Shown here: positions 46,011-57,418 of the stretch, piece by piece
Numbering within the stretch: position 1 is the stretch's first letter
Layout: the number at the start of each line of letters is the position of its first letter
Assembly: GCF_001294465.1 (NCBI RefSeq)
Contig: NZ_LGAA01000026.1
Coordinates: forward strand, 124,001 to 188,000
DNA length: 64,000 bases
Direction: 5' to 3'
Source of the DNA: Moellerella wisconsensis ATCC 35017
GTDB lineage: Bacteria > Pseudomonadota > Gammaproteobacteria > Enterobacterales > Enterobacteriaceae
The notes under the pieces: generated by a model
Told to the model about the DNA's origin: nothing
The model's database searches: none
The model's input: the letters and a program-made list of their open reading frames with translations, nothing else
Position numbers and translations under genes: made by a program

Positions 46011-47798
46011 ATGGATAAAACAAGACAAAATGAACTGGTTCGCTGGCTAAAACAGCACAGTGCCCCTGCGAAGCGTTGGCTACGCTTATCAATGATGTTA
46101 GGCATAGTCAGTGGATTTTTAATCATCGCCCAAGCTTGGTTTTTAGCCGTAATCTTACAAGCGCTGATTATGGACGGCATCCCGCGAGAGCAGTTAATTC
46201 TGCCTTTCGTCTGGCTTCTTATTGTGTTCGGCCTACGGGCTATCGTCACGGTTATCCGTGAACGTGTCGGCTTTCGTTGTGGTCAAGTTGTACGCCAACA
46301 AGTTCGTAAAATGGTGCTTGATAAACTTGAGGTTCTTGGTCCGGTTTGGGTTAAAGGGAAACCAGCAGGCAGTTGGGCAACCATTATTCTCGAACAGATA
46401 GAAGATATGCAGGACTATTATTCGCGTTATTTACCGCAAATGTATTTAGCCGGCATTATCCCTATTATGATCCTCATCGCTATTTTTCCGTTTAACTGGG
46501 CCGCCGCATTAATTTTATTTGCGACAGCACCATTAATCCCTATTTTTATGGCATTAGTTGGGCTCGGCGCTGCAGATGCTAACCGACGTAACTTTGTTGC
46601 TTTAAGCCGTTTAAGTGGCAGCTTTTTAGACAGCCTACGCGGATTAGATACTCTGCGACTGTTTTTCCGTGGTCAAGCTGAAATAAAACAAATTCAAGAT
46701 TCAACAGAAGATTTCCGGGCTCGCACCATGGAAGTCCTGCGTATGGCCTTTTTATCTTCCGGCGTACTAGAATTTTTTGCTTCTATTTCAATTGCTGTAG
46801 TCGCGGTATACTTTGGTTTCTCCTATTTAGGCGAATTAAACTTTGGTAGTTATGGTTTGCCCGTCACTCTATTTGCTGGTTTCTTAGCGCTAATTTTATC
46901 GCCAGAGTTCTTCCAACCCCTGCGTGATTTAGGCACATTTTATCATGCTAAAGCCCAAGCAGTCGGTGCGGCAGAATCTCTTGTAACGTTGCTCACTAGC
47001 GAAGGTGAACAAGCTCCCGCGGGCGGTGATAAAACGCTCGGTACTGGAGATTCGCTGTCGATTCGAGCTAAAAACCTCGAAATACTCTCTCACGATGGGC
47101 AAGTATTAGCTGGCCCTCTCGATTTTGAACTTAATGCGGGTCAACGTATTGCCTTAGTCGGCCAAAGTGGCGCAGGTAAAAGCTCTCTGCTCAACCTATT
47201 ACTAGGATTCTTGCCCTACCGTGGCTCAGTAACGCTACGCAGTACTAGTCATCCACAAGGAACTGAACTGAGTTCGCTGGACCCGAGTGAATGGCGTAAA
47301 CTCATCTGTTGGGTCGGGCAAAACCCGCATCTACCTGAACACACTATTCTCGAAAATATCCTTCTCGGTAAACCTGATGCCAGTGAAGATGAGGTTCAAA
47401 CAGCGATAGATTTAGCTTATGTTTCAGAGTTTATTAACTTACTTCCCGATGGAATTCATACCCAGATTGGTGACTACGCAGCTCGACTTTCGGTCGGTCA
47501 AGCACAGCGAATCGCGGTTGCTCGCGCCCTGCTCTCACCCTCAAAATTATTATTGCTGGATGAACCTGCGGCCAGTTTAGATGCTCATAGTGAACAACGC
47601 GTAATGCAAGCGCTCAATCGCGCAGCTGAGCGCCAAACTACCTTGATGGTCACTCATTTGCTCGAAGAAACTCTCAATTATGATCAGATTTGGGTCATGT
47701 CACAGGGAAAAATCATTCAGCAAGGAAATTATTCTGAACTCAGTCAATCCGCGGGGCCATTTGCCCGTTTATTGGCACACCGCAGTGAGGAGCTTTAG
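46011..47798 (+). CDS. cydD: Cysteine/glutathione exporter subunit CydD
   Basis: A 595-residue half-transporter: six membrane helices (about 25-320) and an ABC domain with Walker A GQSGAGKSS, signature LSVGQAQRIAVARALL and Walker B LLLLDEPAASLDAH. Together with CydC it exports cysteine and glutathione to the periplasm, needed for assembly of cytochrome bd and c-type cytochromes. Its stop overlaps the region of the cydC start. Close in length to E. coli CydD (588). Confidence 0.98.
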   Translation: MDKTRQNELVRWLKQHSAPAKRWLRLSMMLGIVSGFLIIAQAWFLAVILQALIMDGIPREQLILPFVWLLIVFGLRAIVTVIRERVGFRCGQVVRQQVRKMVLDKLEVLGPVWVKGKPAGSWATIILEQIEDMQDYYSRYLPQMYLAGIIPIMILIAIFPFNWAAALILFATAPLIPIFMALVGLGAADANRRNFVALSRLSGSFLDSLRGLDTLRLFFRGQAEIKQIQDSTEDFRARTMEVLRMAFLSSGVLEFFASISIAVVAVYFGFSYLGELNFGSYGLPVTLFAGFLALILSPEFFQPLRDLGTFYHAKAQAVGAAESLVTLLTSEGEQAPAGGDKTLGTGDSLSIRAKNLEILSHDGQVLAGPLDFELNAGQRIALVGQSGAGKSSLLNLLLGFLPYRGSVTLRSTSHPQGTELSSLDPSEWRKLICWVGQNPHLPEHTILENILLGKPDASEDEVQTAIDLAYVSEFINLLPDGIHTQIGDYAARLSVGQAQRIAVARALLSPSKLLLLDEPAASLDAHSEQRVMQALNRAAERQTTLMVTHLLEETLNYDQIWVMSQGKIIQQGNYSELSQSAGPFARLLAHRSEEL

Positions 47799-47800
47799 TG

Positions 47801-49537
47801 ATGCGTGTATTATTACCGTTTTTGGCATTATATCGCCGCCACTGGTTTTTAATAAGTTTAGGTATGGTCTTAGCCATCATTACCTTATTAGCAAGTATTG
47901 GTTTATTATCACTTTCTGGCTGGTTTTTGGCGGGCACAGCGATCGCTGGTTTTCCCGGAATTTACTTTTTTAACTATATGTTACCGGCGGCAGGTGTACG
48001 TGGCACCGCAATTTTCCGCACCGCTGGACGTTATGCTGAACGTCTTGTCAGTCATGACGCAACCTTTAAAGTTCTTTCTCATCTGCGTGTCTTCGCATTT
48101 AGTAAAGTCTTACCTTTATCTCCGGGCGGCATCGCGCGCTTCCGCCAAGGTGAGCTATTAAATCGATTAGTCGCCGATATTGAAACCTTAGATCATCTGT
48201 ATTTACGCGTATTATCACCGCTGTTCTCTGCTTTTGTAGTGATTATCGTCCTCACTGTCGGCCTAAGTTTTATTGATTTACGACTCGCGTGGACTCTCGG
48301 CGGCATTATGATGGTGCTACTGTTTGCCCTGCCCTTTATTTTTTATCGCGCAGGCAAAAACATTGGTCAAGATTTAACCCAGTTACGGGGGCAATATCGC
48401 TCGCAGCTCACTCGCGCATTGCAAGGTCAAGCTGAATTAACTGTCTTTGGTGCATCGGAACGCTTTCGCCAAAATCTAGCAACAATAGAAACCGATTGGC
48501 AGCAACGCCAACAGCAGCAAGCTAATTTAACGGGCGTATCACAGGCCCTAATCTTGTTTTTTTCCGGCGTAACCGCAACGCTACTTTTATGGCTGGCAGC
48601 AGATAATATCGGCGGTGATCATCAGCCAGGCGCCTTAATTGCACTATTTGTGTTCTGCTCACTTGCTGCCTTTGAAGCATTAGGTCCTGTTGCAGTTGCC
48701 TTCCAGCATATGGGACAAGTAATTGCTTCGGCAACGCGAGTTTCACAATTGATCGATGCTAAGCCTGAAGTCACATTTGCCACGACAGGCCCCGCTTCAG
48801 AGGTATCAATAAGTATCAATATCGACAATATCAACTTTACCTATCCCGAACAGCCGTTACCGGTAATAAAAGGTGTTTCGTTATCTTTACAACCCGGTGA
48901 GCATGTTGCCCTATTAGGTAAAACAGGCTGCGGGAAATCCACCTTATTACAATTAATGACCCGAGCATGGGATGTCGATAGTGGTACTATTTCACTAAAT
49001 AATCATGCCATCAGTGATTATGATGAACAAACACTGCGCGCAATGATGTCAATTGTTCCGCAACGTGTGCATGTGTTTAGTGATACACTGCGCAAAAATT
49101 TATTAATCGCCCAACAAAATGCTACTGATGAACAGCTAAAAGAGGTGTTACAAAAAACAGGGCTGGGAAATTTACTCGATAATAAACAAGGGTTAAATGC
49201 GTGGATGGGCGAAGGTGGCCGCCAATTATCCGGTGGGGAGCAACGTCGTTTAGGCATAGCACGCGCTTTACTGCATAACGCACCACTATTTCTACTCGAT
49301 GAGCCTACCGAAGGCCTAGATGCAGGAACAGAACAGCAAATATTACAGCTACTCAAGCAAATTTGTGCCGATAAGAGTTTAATTATTATTACTCACCGAC
49401 TGCATGGATTAGAGCATATGGACTGTATTTGTGTCATGGATGATGGCGAAATAATTGAACGAGGTTCGCATCAACAATTGCTGAGCCAACAAGGACGCTA
49501 TTTTGAATTCCACCAGCGTTATGCTCAACACTCGTGA
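47801..49537 (+). CDS. cydC: Cysteine/glutathione exporter subunit CydC
   Basis: About 578 residues from the ATG at 47801 (GAGGAG 9 bases upstream; a GTG at 47798 overlaps the cydD stop but family members begin MRxLLP). Six membrane helices, then an ABC domain with Walker A GKTGCGKST, signature LSGGEQRRLGIARALL and Walker B LFLLDEPTEGLDA. Partner of CydD in one heterodimer; binds haem in E. coli. Co-translated with cydD and 14 bases before aat. Confidence 0.98.
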   Translation: MRVLLPFLALYRRHWFLISLGMVLAIITLLASIGLLSLSGWFLAGTAIAGFPGIYFFNYMLPAAGVRGTAIFRTAGRYAERLVSHDATFKVLSHLRVFAFSKVLPLSPGGIARFRQGELLNRLVADIETLDHLYLRVLSPLFSAFVVIIVLTVGLSFIDLRLAWTLGGIMMVLLFALPFIFYRAGKNIGQDLTQLRGQYRSQLTRALQGQAELTVFGASERFRQNLATIETDWQQRQQQQANLTGVSQALILFFSGVTATLLLWLAADNIGGDHQPGALIALFVFCSLAAFEALGPVAVAFQHMGQVIASATRVSQLIDAKPEVTFATTGPASEVSISINIDNINFTYPEQPLPVIKGVSLSLQPGEHVALLGKTGCGKSTLLQLMTRAWDVDSGTISLNNHAISDYDEQTLRAMMSIVPQRVHVFSDTLRKNLLIAQQNATDEQLKEVLQKTGLGNLLDNKQGLNAWMGEGGRQLSGGEQRRLGIARALLHNAPLFLLDEPTEGLDAGTEQQILQLLKQICADKSLIIITHRLHGLEHMDCICVMDDGEIIERGSHQQLLSQQGRYFEFHQRYAQHS

Positions 49538-49551
49538 GTTTAAGGTAAGCC

Positions 49552-50238
49552 ATGTTCAAGCTCGATGATGATAACGTGCAATTCCCCCCCATTGAGCTCG
49601 CGATGCGTGAGCCTAATGGCTTATTAGCTATGGGCGGAGATTTATCACCCGAGCGGCTAAAAGCCAGCTATTATCAAGGAATATTTCCGTGGTTCAGCCC
49701 TAATGAACTACCGTTATGGTGGTCACCAGACCCCCGAGCTGTATTATTGCCGAATGAGCTGCATATTAGCCGTTCGATGAAAAAATTAATTAAACAGCGA
49801 CCGTTTACTATCAGCCTAAATAAAGCGTTCGATGAAGTGATAGATGCCTGTGCAATACGTACAGAGGGTACGTGGATTGTTCCTGAAGTTCGTGCAGGAT
49901 ATAAAGCCCTCCACCGGCAAGGAATTGCACATTCTGTCGAAGTTTGGCAACAGGATAAATTGGTTGGCGGGCTGTATGGGGTCAACGTTGGTAGCATATT
50001 CTGCGGCGAATCTATGTTTAGCCGTACGAGTAATGCATCTAAGTATGCATTTATCTCATTCTATTTTCATTTTTTAGGCTATAATGGACAGCTGTTTGAT
50101 TGTCAGGTGCTAAATCACCATACGGCGTCTCTGGGCGCAAAAGAAATTTCACGAAAGAATTTCTCTCAGATGCTTTACCATTGGCGTGACAAACAAATAA
50201 ATAGCGCCTGTTGGTCTCCACAATTAATTGATTTATAG
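49552..50238 (+). CDS. aat: Leucyl/phenylalanyl-tRNA-protein transferase
   Basis: A 228-residue enzyme that adds Leu or Phe to proteins starting with Lys or Arg, marking them for ClpS-ClpAP. The family core is clear: PNGLLAMGGDLSPERLKASY, YYQGIFPWFSPNELPLWWSPDPRAV, and GGLYGVNVGSIFCGESMFSR. Its pathway partners clpS and clpA are encoded 1-3 kb away. Fourteen bases after cydC, so probably in that operon. Confidence 0.98.
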   Translation: MFKLDDDNVQFPPIELAMREPNGLLAMGGDLSPERLKASYYQGIFPWFSPNELPLWWSPDPRAVLLPNELHISRSMKKLIKQRPFTISLNKAFDEVIDACAIRTEGTWIVPEVRAGYKALHRQGIAHSVEVWQQDKLVGGLYGVNVGSIFCGESMFSRTSNASKYAFISFYFHFLGYNGQLFDCQVLNHHTASLGAKEISRKNFSQMLYHWRDKQINSACWSPQLIDL

Positions 50239-50392
50239 TCAATATTTATAATTAAGGATATTGACTAAGGTAGAATGTTGCCATTTCAGCGGAATAAAAA
50301 TCGCTTTAAAATGCGACATTCCTTTACATATTGAGGGTTTTTGGGCATTATCTTGCCCGTTGAAAATCATGGTTATACACTTAGAGGATTAG

Positions 50393-50611
<219 letters not shown>

Positions 50612-50623
50612 TTTTCTCCTTTT

Positions 50624-50682
50624 AGGCAATGCCTAATGATCACCACAGGTGAGGCATCTGCTATTCACCTGTGGTGTTGCCT
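50624..50682. repeat. Large hairpin between convergent infA and clpA
   Basis: A perfect 12-bp inverted pair CACCACAGGTGA (50641-50652) / TCACCTGTGGTG (50665-50676), extended by AGGCAA (50624) / TTGCCT (50677). ATGCCT and AGGCAT inside it allow an alternative pairing. No T run, so it may act as a bidirectional RNA-end stabiliser or terminator helper. Confidence 0.6.
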
Positions 50683-50726
50683 AGAATTGTTGCCTAAAAC
50701 AGTCGATTAACAGCGTAAGCTTTCGG

Positions 50727-53015
50727 CTAGAAAACAGCGCCTTCCGGATCCGATTTATATACACTACTGAAATGGTAAGTCAGTTTGCTGGTATCTTCGT
50801 CCAAATCAATACTGACCGATCCGCCATTAACCAATGAGCCAAACAGTAGCTCATTTGCTAGTGGTTTTTTCAGGCTATCTTGAATAACTCGCGCCATAGG
50901 GCGTGCTCCCATTGCTTTGTCATAGCCCTTAGCGCATAACCAGCGCTTAGCTGCTTGACTCACTTCCAGAGAAACGCCTTTCTCATCCAGCTGGGCTTGC
51001 AACTCGACAATAAATTTATCCACGACCTGAGAAATAATTTCCGTAGATAATGAATTAAACCAAATAATGCCATCCAGTCGGTTACGGAATTCTGGCGTGA
51101 ACGTACGTTTAATTTCAGCCATCGCATCGGTAGAATTATCTTGATCGGCAAAACCAATAGCACGGCGATGGGTTTCTTGCACCCCTGCATTAGTGGTCAT
51201 AGCGATAATTACATTACGAAAATCTGCTTTACGCCCGTTATTATCGGTTAATGTCCCATGATCCATCACTTGCAACAAGATGTTAAAGACATCGGGATGA
51301 GCTTTTTCAATCTCGTCCAGCAAGACAACCGAATGCGGGTGCTTAATTACAGCATCGGTCAATAATCCGCCTTGATCATAGCCTACATAGCCTGGTGGCG
51401 CCCCAATTAAGCGACTTACCGTATGTCTTTCCATATATTCAGACATATCAAAGCGTAATAGCTTAATATCCAAGGCTTTAGCTAGTTGAAGCGTTACTTC
51501 TGTTTTACCGACCCCTGTAGGACCTGCAAACAAGAATGATCCCACCGGCTTATTTTCTTGCCCTAACCCAGCACGACTCATTTTTATCGCTTCAGTCAAT
51601 GCGTTAATCGCTTCATCTTGACCAAAAACCAGCATTTTTAAACGAGCGTCCAGTGTTTTTAATCGGTCTTTATCGCTCGAAGAGACTGTTTTCTCTGGAA
51701 TACGAGCAATACGAGCAACCACAGATTCAATTTCAGGTACGCCAATAGTTTTTTTACGCCGACTTACTGGAATTAAACGAGTACGTGCTCCAGCTTCATC
51801 AATCACATCAATGGCTTTATCAGGCAGATGACGATCGGTGAGATATTTGACTGATAAATCAACCGCAGCTTTAATCGCTTTAGCGGTATAACGTACATCA
51901 TGATGCTGTTCGTACTTAGTCCGTAATCCATTAATAATCTGTACGGTTTCTGCTACCGTTGGCTCAACAACATCAATCTTCTGGAAACGACGTGCAAGTG
52001 CTCTATCTTTCTCAAAAATACTACTAAATTCCTGATAAGTTGTAGAACCAATCACTCGAATACGCCCACTAGATAACAACGGCTTAATCAGATTTGCCGC
52101 ATCAACTTGTCCACCTGATGCTGCACCGGCACCAATAATCGTGTGAATTTCATCGATAAATAGCACACTTTTGCTGTCTTTCTCTAGCATTTTTAATAAT
52201 GCTTTAAAGCGCTTTTCAAAATCACCACGATATTTAGTTCCGGCCAATAGTGAACCGATATCTAGCGAATAAATCGTACAGCCTTTCATAACCTCAGGAA
52301 CATCATCTTGTTCAATACGCCAAGCCAGTCCTTCAGCAATCGCTGTTTTACCCACGCCAGACTCGCCGACTAATAACGGATTATTTTTACGCCGCCGGCA
52401 CAATACTTGAATCGTTCTTTCTAATTCAGCTTGACGACCAATTAGAGGGTCTATTTTCCCCTCCTGTGCTAACTGATTTAAGTTGGTGGTAAAATTCTCC
52501 ATCCGATCATCAGCACTAGTTTGCTCTTCGTTAGGTGCCTGAGCACCGAAAATATCCTGGCCATCAGAACTATCGTCTTCATCACCTTTCACTGTACCGT
52601 GAGAAATGAAATTAACAATATCTAAACGACTCACATCATGTTTACGTAACAGATAAGCCGCCTGCGACTCCTGTTCGCTAAAGATAGCGACTAAGACATT
52701 CGCCCCTGTAACGTCCTCTTTACCAGAAGATTGAACATGAAACACGGCCCGCTGAAGTACGCGTTGAAAGCTGAGTGTTGGCTGAGTTTCACGATTATCA
52801 TTTTCAGGCAATAAAGGCGTTGTTTGTGAAATAAAATGTTCCAGCTCTTGGCGGAGCACGGATAAATCAAGCTTACAAGCCTCTAACGCTTCACGCGCAG
52901 ATGTATTGCTCAGTAACGCCAGCAAAAGGTGCTCCACAGTCATAAATTCATGTCTGTTATCTCTTGCTTTAGCAAAAGCGACGTTAAGACTAAGCTCTAA
53001 TTCTTGATTGAGCAT
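50727..53015 (-). CDS. clpA: ATP-dependent protease ATP-binding subunit ClpA
   Basis: About 762 residues from the ATG at 53015-53013, which has GGAGG before it; a TTG four codons upstream overlaps that site. The N-domain (residues 1-145) binds ClpS. Two AAA+ modules follow with Walker A GESGVGKT (about 214) and GPTGVGKT (about 495), and Walker B VLFIDEIH and [12 protein letters not shown]. It unfolds substrates for ClpP, including N-end-rule proteins. Transcribed with clpS upstream (30-base gap). Confidence 0.98.
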   Translation of the reverse strand: MLNQELELSLNVAFAKARDNRHEFMTVEHLLLALLSNTSAREALEACKLDLSVLRQELEHFISQTTPLLPENDNRETQPTLSFQRVLQRAVFHVQSSGKEDVTGANVLVAIFSEQESQAAYLLRKHDVSRLDIVNFISHGTVKGDEDDSSDGQDIFGAQAPNEEQTSADDRMENFTTNLNQLAQEGKIDPLIGRQAELERTIQVLCRRRKNNPLLVGESGVGKTAIAEGLAWRIEQDDVPEVMKGCTIYSLDIGSLLAGTKYRGDFEKRFKALLKMLEKDSKSVLFIDEIHTIIGAGAASGGQVDAANLIKPLLSSGRIRVIGSTTYQEFSSIFEKDRALARRFQKIDVVEPTVAETVQIINGLRTKYEQHHDVRYTAKAIKAAVDLSVKYLTDRHLPDKAIDVIDEAGARTRLIPVSRRKKTIGVPEIESVVARIARIPEKTVSSSDKDRLKTLDARLKMLVFGQDEAINALTEAIKMSRAGLGQENKPVGSFLFAGPTGVGKTEVTLQLAKALDIKLLRFDMSEYMERHTVSRLIGAPPGYVGYDQGGLLTDAVIKHPHSVVLLDEIEKAHPDVFNILLQVMDHGTLTDNNGRKADFRNVIIAMTTNAGVQETHRRAIGFADQDNSTDAMAEIKRTFTPEFRNRLDGIIWFNSLSTEIISQVVDKFIVELQAQLDEKGVSLEVSQAAKRWLCAKGYDKAMGARPMARVIQDSLKKPLANELLFGSLVNGGSVSIDLDEDTSKLTYHFSSVYKSDPEGAVF

Positions 53016-53044
53016 AAGCACCTCCAAAGGTAGTAGTATTCAGA

Positions 53045-53365
53045 TTAGACCTTCTCTATTGTGCAAAGCAGCGGATATTCGTGTTCACGGGCATAGGTAT
53101 TGACTTGTGCTACTTTGGTTTCTGCAACTTCAGCAGTAAAAATCCCACAAATGCCTTTTCCCTTAAAATGAATATCTAACATTATCTGTGTAGCGTGTTC
53201 TTCATCAAAAGAGAAGTATTTTTGTAATACCTCAACCACAAAATCCATCGGTGTATAGTCATCATTATTCAAGATAACTTTATACATTGAAGGTGGTTGT
53301 AAAACCTGTTCAGTCTCGTCTTTATAAATAATATCCGTTTTAAACGAATTCAAAAAATCATTCAT
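53045..53365 (-). CDS. clpS: ClpA adaptor ClpS
   Basis: A 106-residue N-recognin. The fold motif is seen in [20 protein letters not shown] and the His/Met binding-pocket region in [20 protein letters not shown]. It brings proteins with N-terminal Leu, Phe, Tyr or Trp to ClpAP. Same length as in E. coli (106). First gene of the clpS-clpA operon and divergent from cspD. Confidence 0.98.
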   Translation of the reverse strand: MNDFLNSFKTDIIYKDETEQVLQPPSMYKVILNNDDYTPMDFVVEVLQKYFSFDEEHATQIMLDIHFKGKGICGIFTAEVAETKVAQVNTYAREHEYPLLCTIEKV

Positions 53366-53748
53366 TGCTATCTTGCTCAGTATTCAGTTTATCTGCTTAA
53401 GCATAGCCTTTCTTGTTGATGATTCCTATTAAAAGACAATCATAACGGCCAACATAACTGTGTATCATGGTTATTTAGCCTTCAGCTATAACTAGACTAT
53501 ATTATTTAGCATTTAATTTTATTTAAATCAATTAGTTACCATATGCATTTAACTCATAAAATGCTGAATATCGTTAGCTACATCAAAATTTAGTCATTTA
53601 AAGATAAAAGCGCTATTTCATCACTTGACGTCAGCACCAATTGCTCTACAGTATATTTTGTGAACAGATATGTGGGTAATTTCACTTATTCTTTGCATGA
53701 TGTTTACGCTAAACGTTAATCAACAAATCTGATGACGAAGGACGATGT
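53366..53748. other. clpS-cspD intergenic region
   Basis: AT-rich, divergent promoter region without a gene. A TTGACG at about 53626 and TATATT at about 53653 are too far apart for a normal promoter, so the cspD promoter is not settled. No clear operator seen. Confidence 0.4.
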
Positions 53749-53994
53749 ATGGAGACAGGTACAGTTAAATGGTTTAATAACGCAAAAGGTTTTGGTTTTA
53801 TCTGCCCAACGGACGGCGGCGATGATATTTTTGCTCACTATTCCAGTATTCAAATGGATGGCTATCGTACCCTGAAAGCAGGTCAGCAAGTTAACTTCAG
53901 CGTAAACCAAGGGCCTAAAGGTAATCATGCCAGCCTTATTATTCCACTCGATAATGAGCCGTTAAAGACTAAAATGGACAATGATCAGAAATAG
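53749..53994 (+). CDS. cspD: Cold-shock-like protein CspD
   Basis: An 81-residue cold-shock-domain protein. The RNA-binding motifs RNP1 and RNP2 appear as GTVKWFNNAKGFGFICP and DIFAHYSSIQ. YRTLKAGQQVNFSVNQGPKG is the CspD-type second half. E. coli CspD (74 residues) binds single-stranded DNA and blocks replication in stationary phase, and is turned over by Lon. The C-terminal tail here (NEPLKTKMDNDQK) is longer. Divergent from clpS as in E. coli. Confidence 0.95.
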   Translation: METGTVKWFNNAKGFGFICPTDGGDDIFAHYSSIQMDGYRTLKAGQQVNFSVNQGPKGNHASLIIPLDNEPLKTKMDNDQK

Positions 53995-54022
53995 CTCGGT
54001 TCAGTGATAGTATAAAACTTAA

Positions 54023-54058
54023 AAAATACCCCAGAAAAAGCTACCTGGGGTATTTTTT
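54023..54058. terminator. Bidirectional terminator between cspD and macB
   Basis: AAAATACCCCAG and CTGGGGTATTTT form a perfect 12-bp stem with a 10-base loop; a T run follows rightward and an A run precedes, so it works for cspD and possibly for macB on the other strand. Confidence 0.9.
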
Positions 54059-54255
54059 AGCTTTAGGAATAAAACAGACTAATCTATAACCTTTGCTAAT
54101 TTTTAAAAATATTCCTGTGTATGTGCTGTATATCCCGTACTTTACTATTTATGCCTTGCTGTACATGTTTTTACGCTGAGAGTACAGATTATATGAATAC
54201 AGCTTACTTAATAATGCAGCTTAACTGTAAGCTCACAATATATAGATGCCCCAAC

Positions 54256-56199
54256 TTATTCCCGCGCCAGCGCATCAATAGGGTTAAGTTTCGCTGCGTT
54301 ACGTGCAGGCAGAAAACCAAAAATAATTCCAATTGCTGTAGAGCAAATAAAAGCCGTAATCAGCGCCATAGGATCAAATGTTAATTGCCAGCTTGGTAAT
54401 GCTAATTGCGCCAATAATGCAATGCCATAAGAGAGCCCAATACCTAATACTCCGCCAATTAAGCAAACTAATACCGCTTCAATTAAGAATTGCTGCATAA
54501 CATCACTGGCTCGTGCGCCGACCGCCATTCTAATACCAATTTCACGCGTACGCTCAGTAACTGACACCAGCATAATATTCATAACCCCAATACCACCAAC
54601 AACTAATGAAATAACCGCCACCAGCGTTAAAAATAATTGCATCGTACGGGTGGTTTTTTCTGCGGTCTTAATAAAGGTATCAATGTTATAAGTGAAAATA
54701 TCTTTTTTACCATGACGTAAGGTTAATATGCGTATCAATTGTTGCTCAGCACTTTTAACATCATAACCATCTTTTACTCTGACCACGATATTATCGATAT
54801 AAGGACGATTAGTAATTCGGCTTCTGAATGTAGTGTCCGGCAACCAAACTTCTAATGAATTAGCAGCCCCAAATATGCTTTTCTTTTCTGCCAATACGCC
54901 AATAATTGTCGCCGGCATATTGCCAATTAATAAGGTTTCACCCACCACATTCTTTTGATGTGCAAAAAATCGGCGCTTAACATTAGCATCAATAATAACC
55001 ACCTGAGCCTGTCTCTTCATCATATCTGGCGTAAAATTCATTCCTTCAGAGAACTTTTCTGCGTATACCGCAAAGAAATTACGGCTAATACCTTGAATTC
55101 GCCCAGATGCATCTAAATTACCGTGGCGTAATCTCGCTGCCCCCTCAGTAACACCAGAGACCGCTTGTACATAAGGCTGTTGTTCCAAAGCGAGTACATC
55201 TGCGGGCTTTAGCGCCTGTTTATTTTCAGGATCATCACTGCCAAAATCTTCCCCGGGGAAAACAGAAATAGTGTTAGTTCCTATGGCTTTTATATCGTTC
55301 AGCACCATCCCTTTGGCTGCATCACCAATCACCATAATCGAAACCACGGAGGCGATGCCAATAATAATTCCTAGCATGGTCAATAAGGAACGCATTTTAT
55401 TAACCACCATGGCACGCCAAGCCATCAATAATGCTTCATTAAATCGGCCGAATATTTGGCTTATGGTCGTTTTATTTTGAATCGGGGTGGGTAAAATAAC
55501 ATGATGATCTGTTGGTGCATGTCCGGGATCATTAATGATTTCACCGTCTTTGATTTCAATAATCCGCTGAGTCTGCGCCGCGATTTTAGGATCATGGGTC
55601 ACAATAATCACGGTATATCCCTGCGCGCAAAGATCTTTCAGTATTTTCATTACTTCTTCACCCGACTGGCTATCCAATGCCCCTGTCGGTTCATCTGCTA
55701 AAATGACTTGTCCACCGTTCATTAGCGCTCTAGCAATACTCACACGCTGCTGCTGTCCGCCAGATAATTGCCCCGGCCGATACGCAATTCGGCTTTCTAA
55801 ACCTAATTTATTAAGCAGGCTAATCGCTCTCTGGCGACGTTGATCTTTGGCTGTACCGGCATAAATCGCGGGGATCTCAACATTCTGCTCAGCCGATAAA
55901 TGACTGAGCAAATGATAACGCTGAAAAATAAAGCCAAAGTGTTCACGCCGTAATGCCGCTAATTGATCGCTATCTAATGCCGCGGTATTCTGTCCATTAA
56001 CCCAATATTCCCCTATCGTTGGCTTATCGAGACAACCAAGAATATTCATTAACGTTGATTTACCCGAGCCTGATTGACCAATGATAGCAATCATTTCTCC
56101 GGCATTAATACTCAATGAAATATCTTTCAGTACCGTAATCGTTGAGTCACCCGCAGGATAACAACGGGTTATGCCTTTTAGCTCCAGTAACCCAGCCAT
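54256..56199 (-). CDS. macB: Macrolide/toxin export ATPase-permease MacB
   Basis: A 647-residue protein with the nucleotide-binding domain first: Walker A GQSGSGKSTLMN, signature [16 protein letters not shown] and Walker B VILADEPTGALDS. Four membrane helices follow, one near residue 275 and three at the C-terminus, around a large periplasmic domain (about 300-520). MacB drives TolC-dependent export of macrolides and peptides such as enterotoxin or haem-related compounds. Starts 2 bases after macA stops. Same length class as E. coli MacB (648). Confidence 0.97.
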   Translation of the reverse strand: MAGLLELKGITRCYPAGDSTITVLKDISLSINAGEMIAIIGQSGSGKSTLMNILGCLDKPTIGEYWVNGQNTAALDSDQLAALRREHFGFIFQRYHLLSHLSAEQNVEIPAIYAGTAKDQRRQRAISLLNKLGLESRIAYRPGQLSGGQQQRVSIARALMNGGQVILADEPTGALDSQSGEEVMKILKDLCAQGYTVIIVTHDPKIAAQTQRIIEIKDGEIINDPGHAPTDHHVILPTPIQNKTTISQIFGRFNEALLMAWRAMVVNKMRSLLTMLGIIIGIASVVSIMVIGDAAKGMVLNDIKAIGTNTISVFPGEDFGSDDPENKQALKPADVLALEQQPYVQAVSGVTEGAARLRHGNLDASGRIQGISRNFFAVYAEKFSEGMNFTPDMMKRQAQVVIIDANVKRRFFAHQKNVVGETLLIGNMPATIIGVLAEKKSIFGAANSLEVWLPDTTFRSRITNRPYIDNIVVRVKDGYDVKSAEQQLIRILTLRHGKKDIFTYNIDTFIKTAEKTTRTMQLFLTLVAVISLVVGGIGVMNIMLVSVTERTREIGIRMAVGARASDVMQQFLIEAVLVCLIGGVLGIGLSYGIALLAQLALPSWQLTFDPMALITAFICSTAIGIIFGFLPARNAAKLNPIDALARE

Positions 56200-56201
56200 A
56201 A

Positions 56202-57305
56202 TTATCCCTCTACACCACTGCTAGTAATAACGTTATCCCCTTCATTTAAGCCAGAGGTAATTTCAATCACTACATCATTACGCGCACCGACAGTAACTTG
56301 TTGCTCAACCGCGTGCCCTTCTTTAAGAACATTTACCTTAAAAGTCTGCTCGTCAATTTGTTCACCTAAGGCAGATAATGGCAATAACAGCACATTATCA
56401 CGGCTGTCTAAGGCTATTTTTACTTGCGCTGTCATTTGTAATTTTAATAGCTGTTGAGGATTGGGAACTTCAAACTGAGCATAGTAAAAAATAGCATCAT
56501 TAATTTTTTCGGGAGTTGGCAAAATATCTTTTAATTGGCCAGTAAATATTTTTTCTGGCGCACCCAGAACAGTAAATGACACCTTTTGTCCCGGTTGTAA
56601 GTAAATCACATCAGCTTCAGAAACTTCGGCCTTGACCAGCATGGTATTTAAATCGGCTAAGGTTAAAATCGTTGGTGCTTCTTGAGCCGCAATTACCGTT
56701 TGTCCTTGTAACGTTTTAATATGCGTAACAATACCTTCGATTGGTGCAGTGATATTGGTATATTCCAGATTAGTTTTAGCCGTATTTAATGTCGCTTGGT
56801 AGCGTTTAATTTGAGCTAAATAAGTATCAACTCGTGCCTTTTTAACCTCAACATCCGTTTGAGCTTCATCAAGTTCTTGGCGAGAGACAGCCTGTGCTTG
56901 TGCTAAATTAAGTCGGCGCTGATAAGTGGTTTTCGCCAATTTGAGTTCAGCTTTAGCTAATGCCAAATTTGCTTCTAATTCATGGATATTTTCTTGCGCT
57001 TCCGTCACATCATTTTTAGCTTTTTGTGGATCAATAACCGCAAGCAATTGCCCTTGTTTAACTTTATCACCTTCTTTAACATACAACTTTTGTAATTGCC
57101 CACTTACCTGAGCACCCACATCCACTTTACTAACGGCATCTAACTTTCCAGTCGCCATCACTTGTTTATCAAGAGAACCTCGCGTTACCTCTACCGTTTG
57201 ATAATGGATATCCGTTGATGTTTTTGACCAAAAATAATGGCCAGTAATGGCTAATACCAAAACAATTAAAACAATTATTGTTTTTTTATAGTAAAAGATT
57301 TTCAT
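56202..57305 (-). CDS. macA: Periplasmic adaptor MacA
   Basis: A 367-residue membrane-fusion protein. One N-terminal membrane anchor ([18 protein letters not shown]), then a lipoyl domain split by an alpha-helical hairpin (about 95-165, ending [20 protein letters not shown]), beta-barrel and membrane-proximal domain. It joins MacB to TolC and stimulates ATP hydrolysis. Forms a macAB operon. The family call rests on architecture, length (E. coli 371) and the adjacent macB. Confidence 0.95.
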   Translation of the reverse strand: MKIFYYKKTIIVLIVLVLAITGHYFWSKTSTDIHYQTVEVTRGSLDKQVMATGKLDAVSKVDVGAQVSGQLQKLYVKEGDKVKQGQLLAVIDPQKAKNDVTEAQENIHELEANLALAKAELKLAKTTYQRRLNLAQAQAVSRQELDEAQTDVEVKKARVDTYLAQIKRYQATLNTAKTNLEYTNITAPIEGIVTHIKTLQGQTVIAAQEAPTILTLADLNTMLVKAEVSEADVIYLQPGQKVSFTVLGAPEKIFTGQLKDILPTPEKINDAIFYYAQFEVPNPQQLLKLQMTAQVKIALDSRDNVLLLPLSALGEQIDEQTFKVNVLKEGHAVEQQVTVGARNDVVIEITSGLNEGDNVITSSGVEG

Positions 57306-57418
57306 TAATACTCATTCCATTAATGGGGAAAAATAGAATCACCCACGGTGAAGTGACCCTTTAGAGATTTTAACGAGCGAGGATAATCGATATAGCCTAT
57401 TGAGGCAGTAAATAATTC

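Noticed and set aside
50612..50726. tRNA gene (serW)
   Set aside because: Searched by eye for acceptor stem, T-loop and CCA context; only a hairpin was found.
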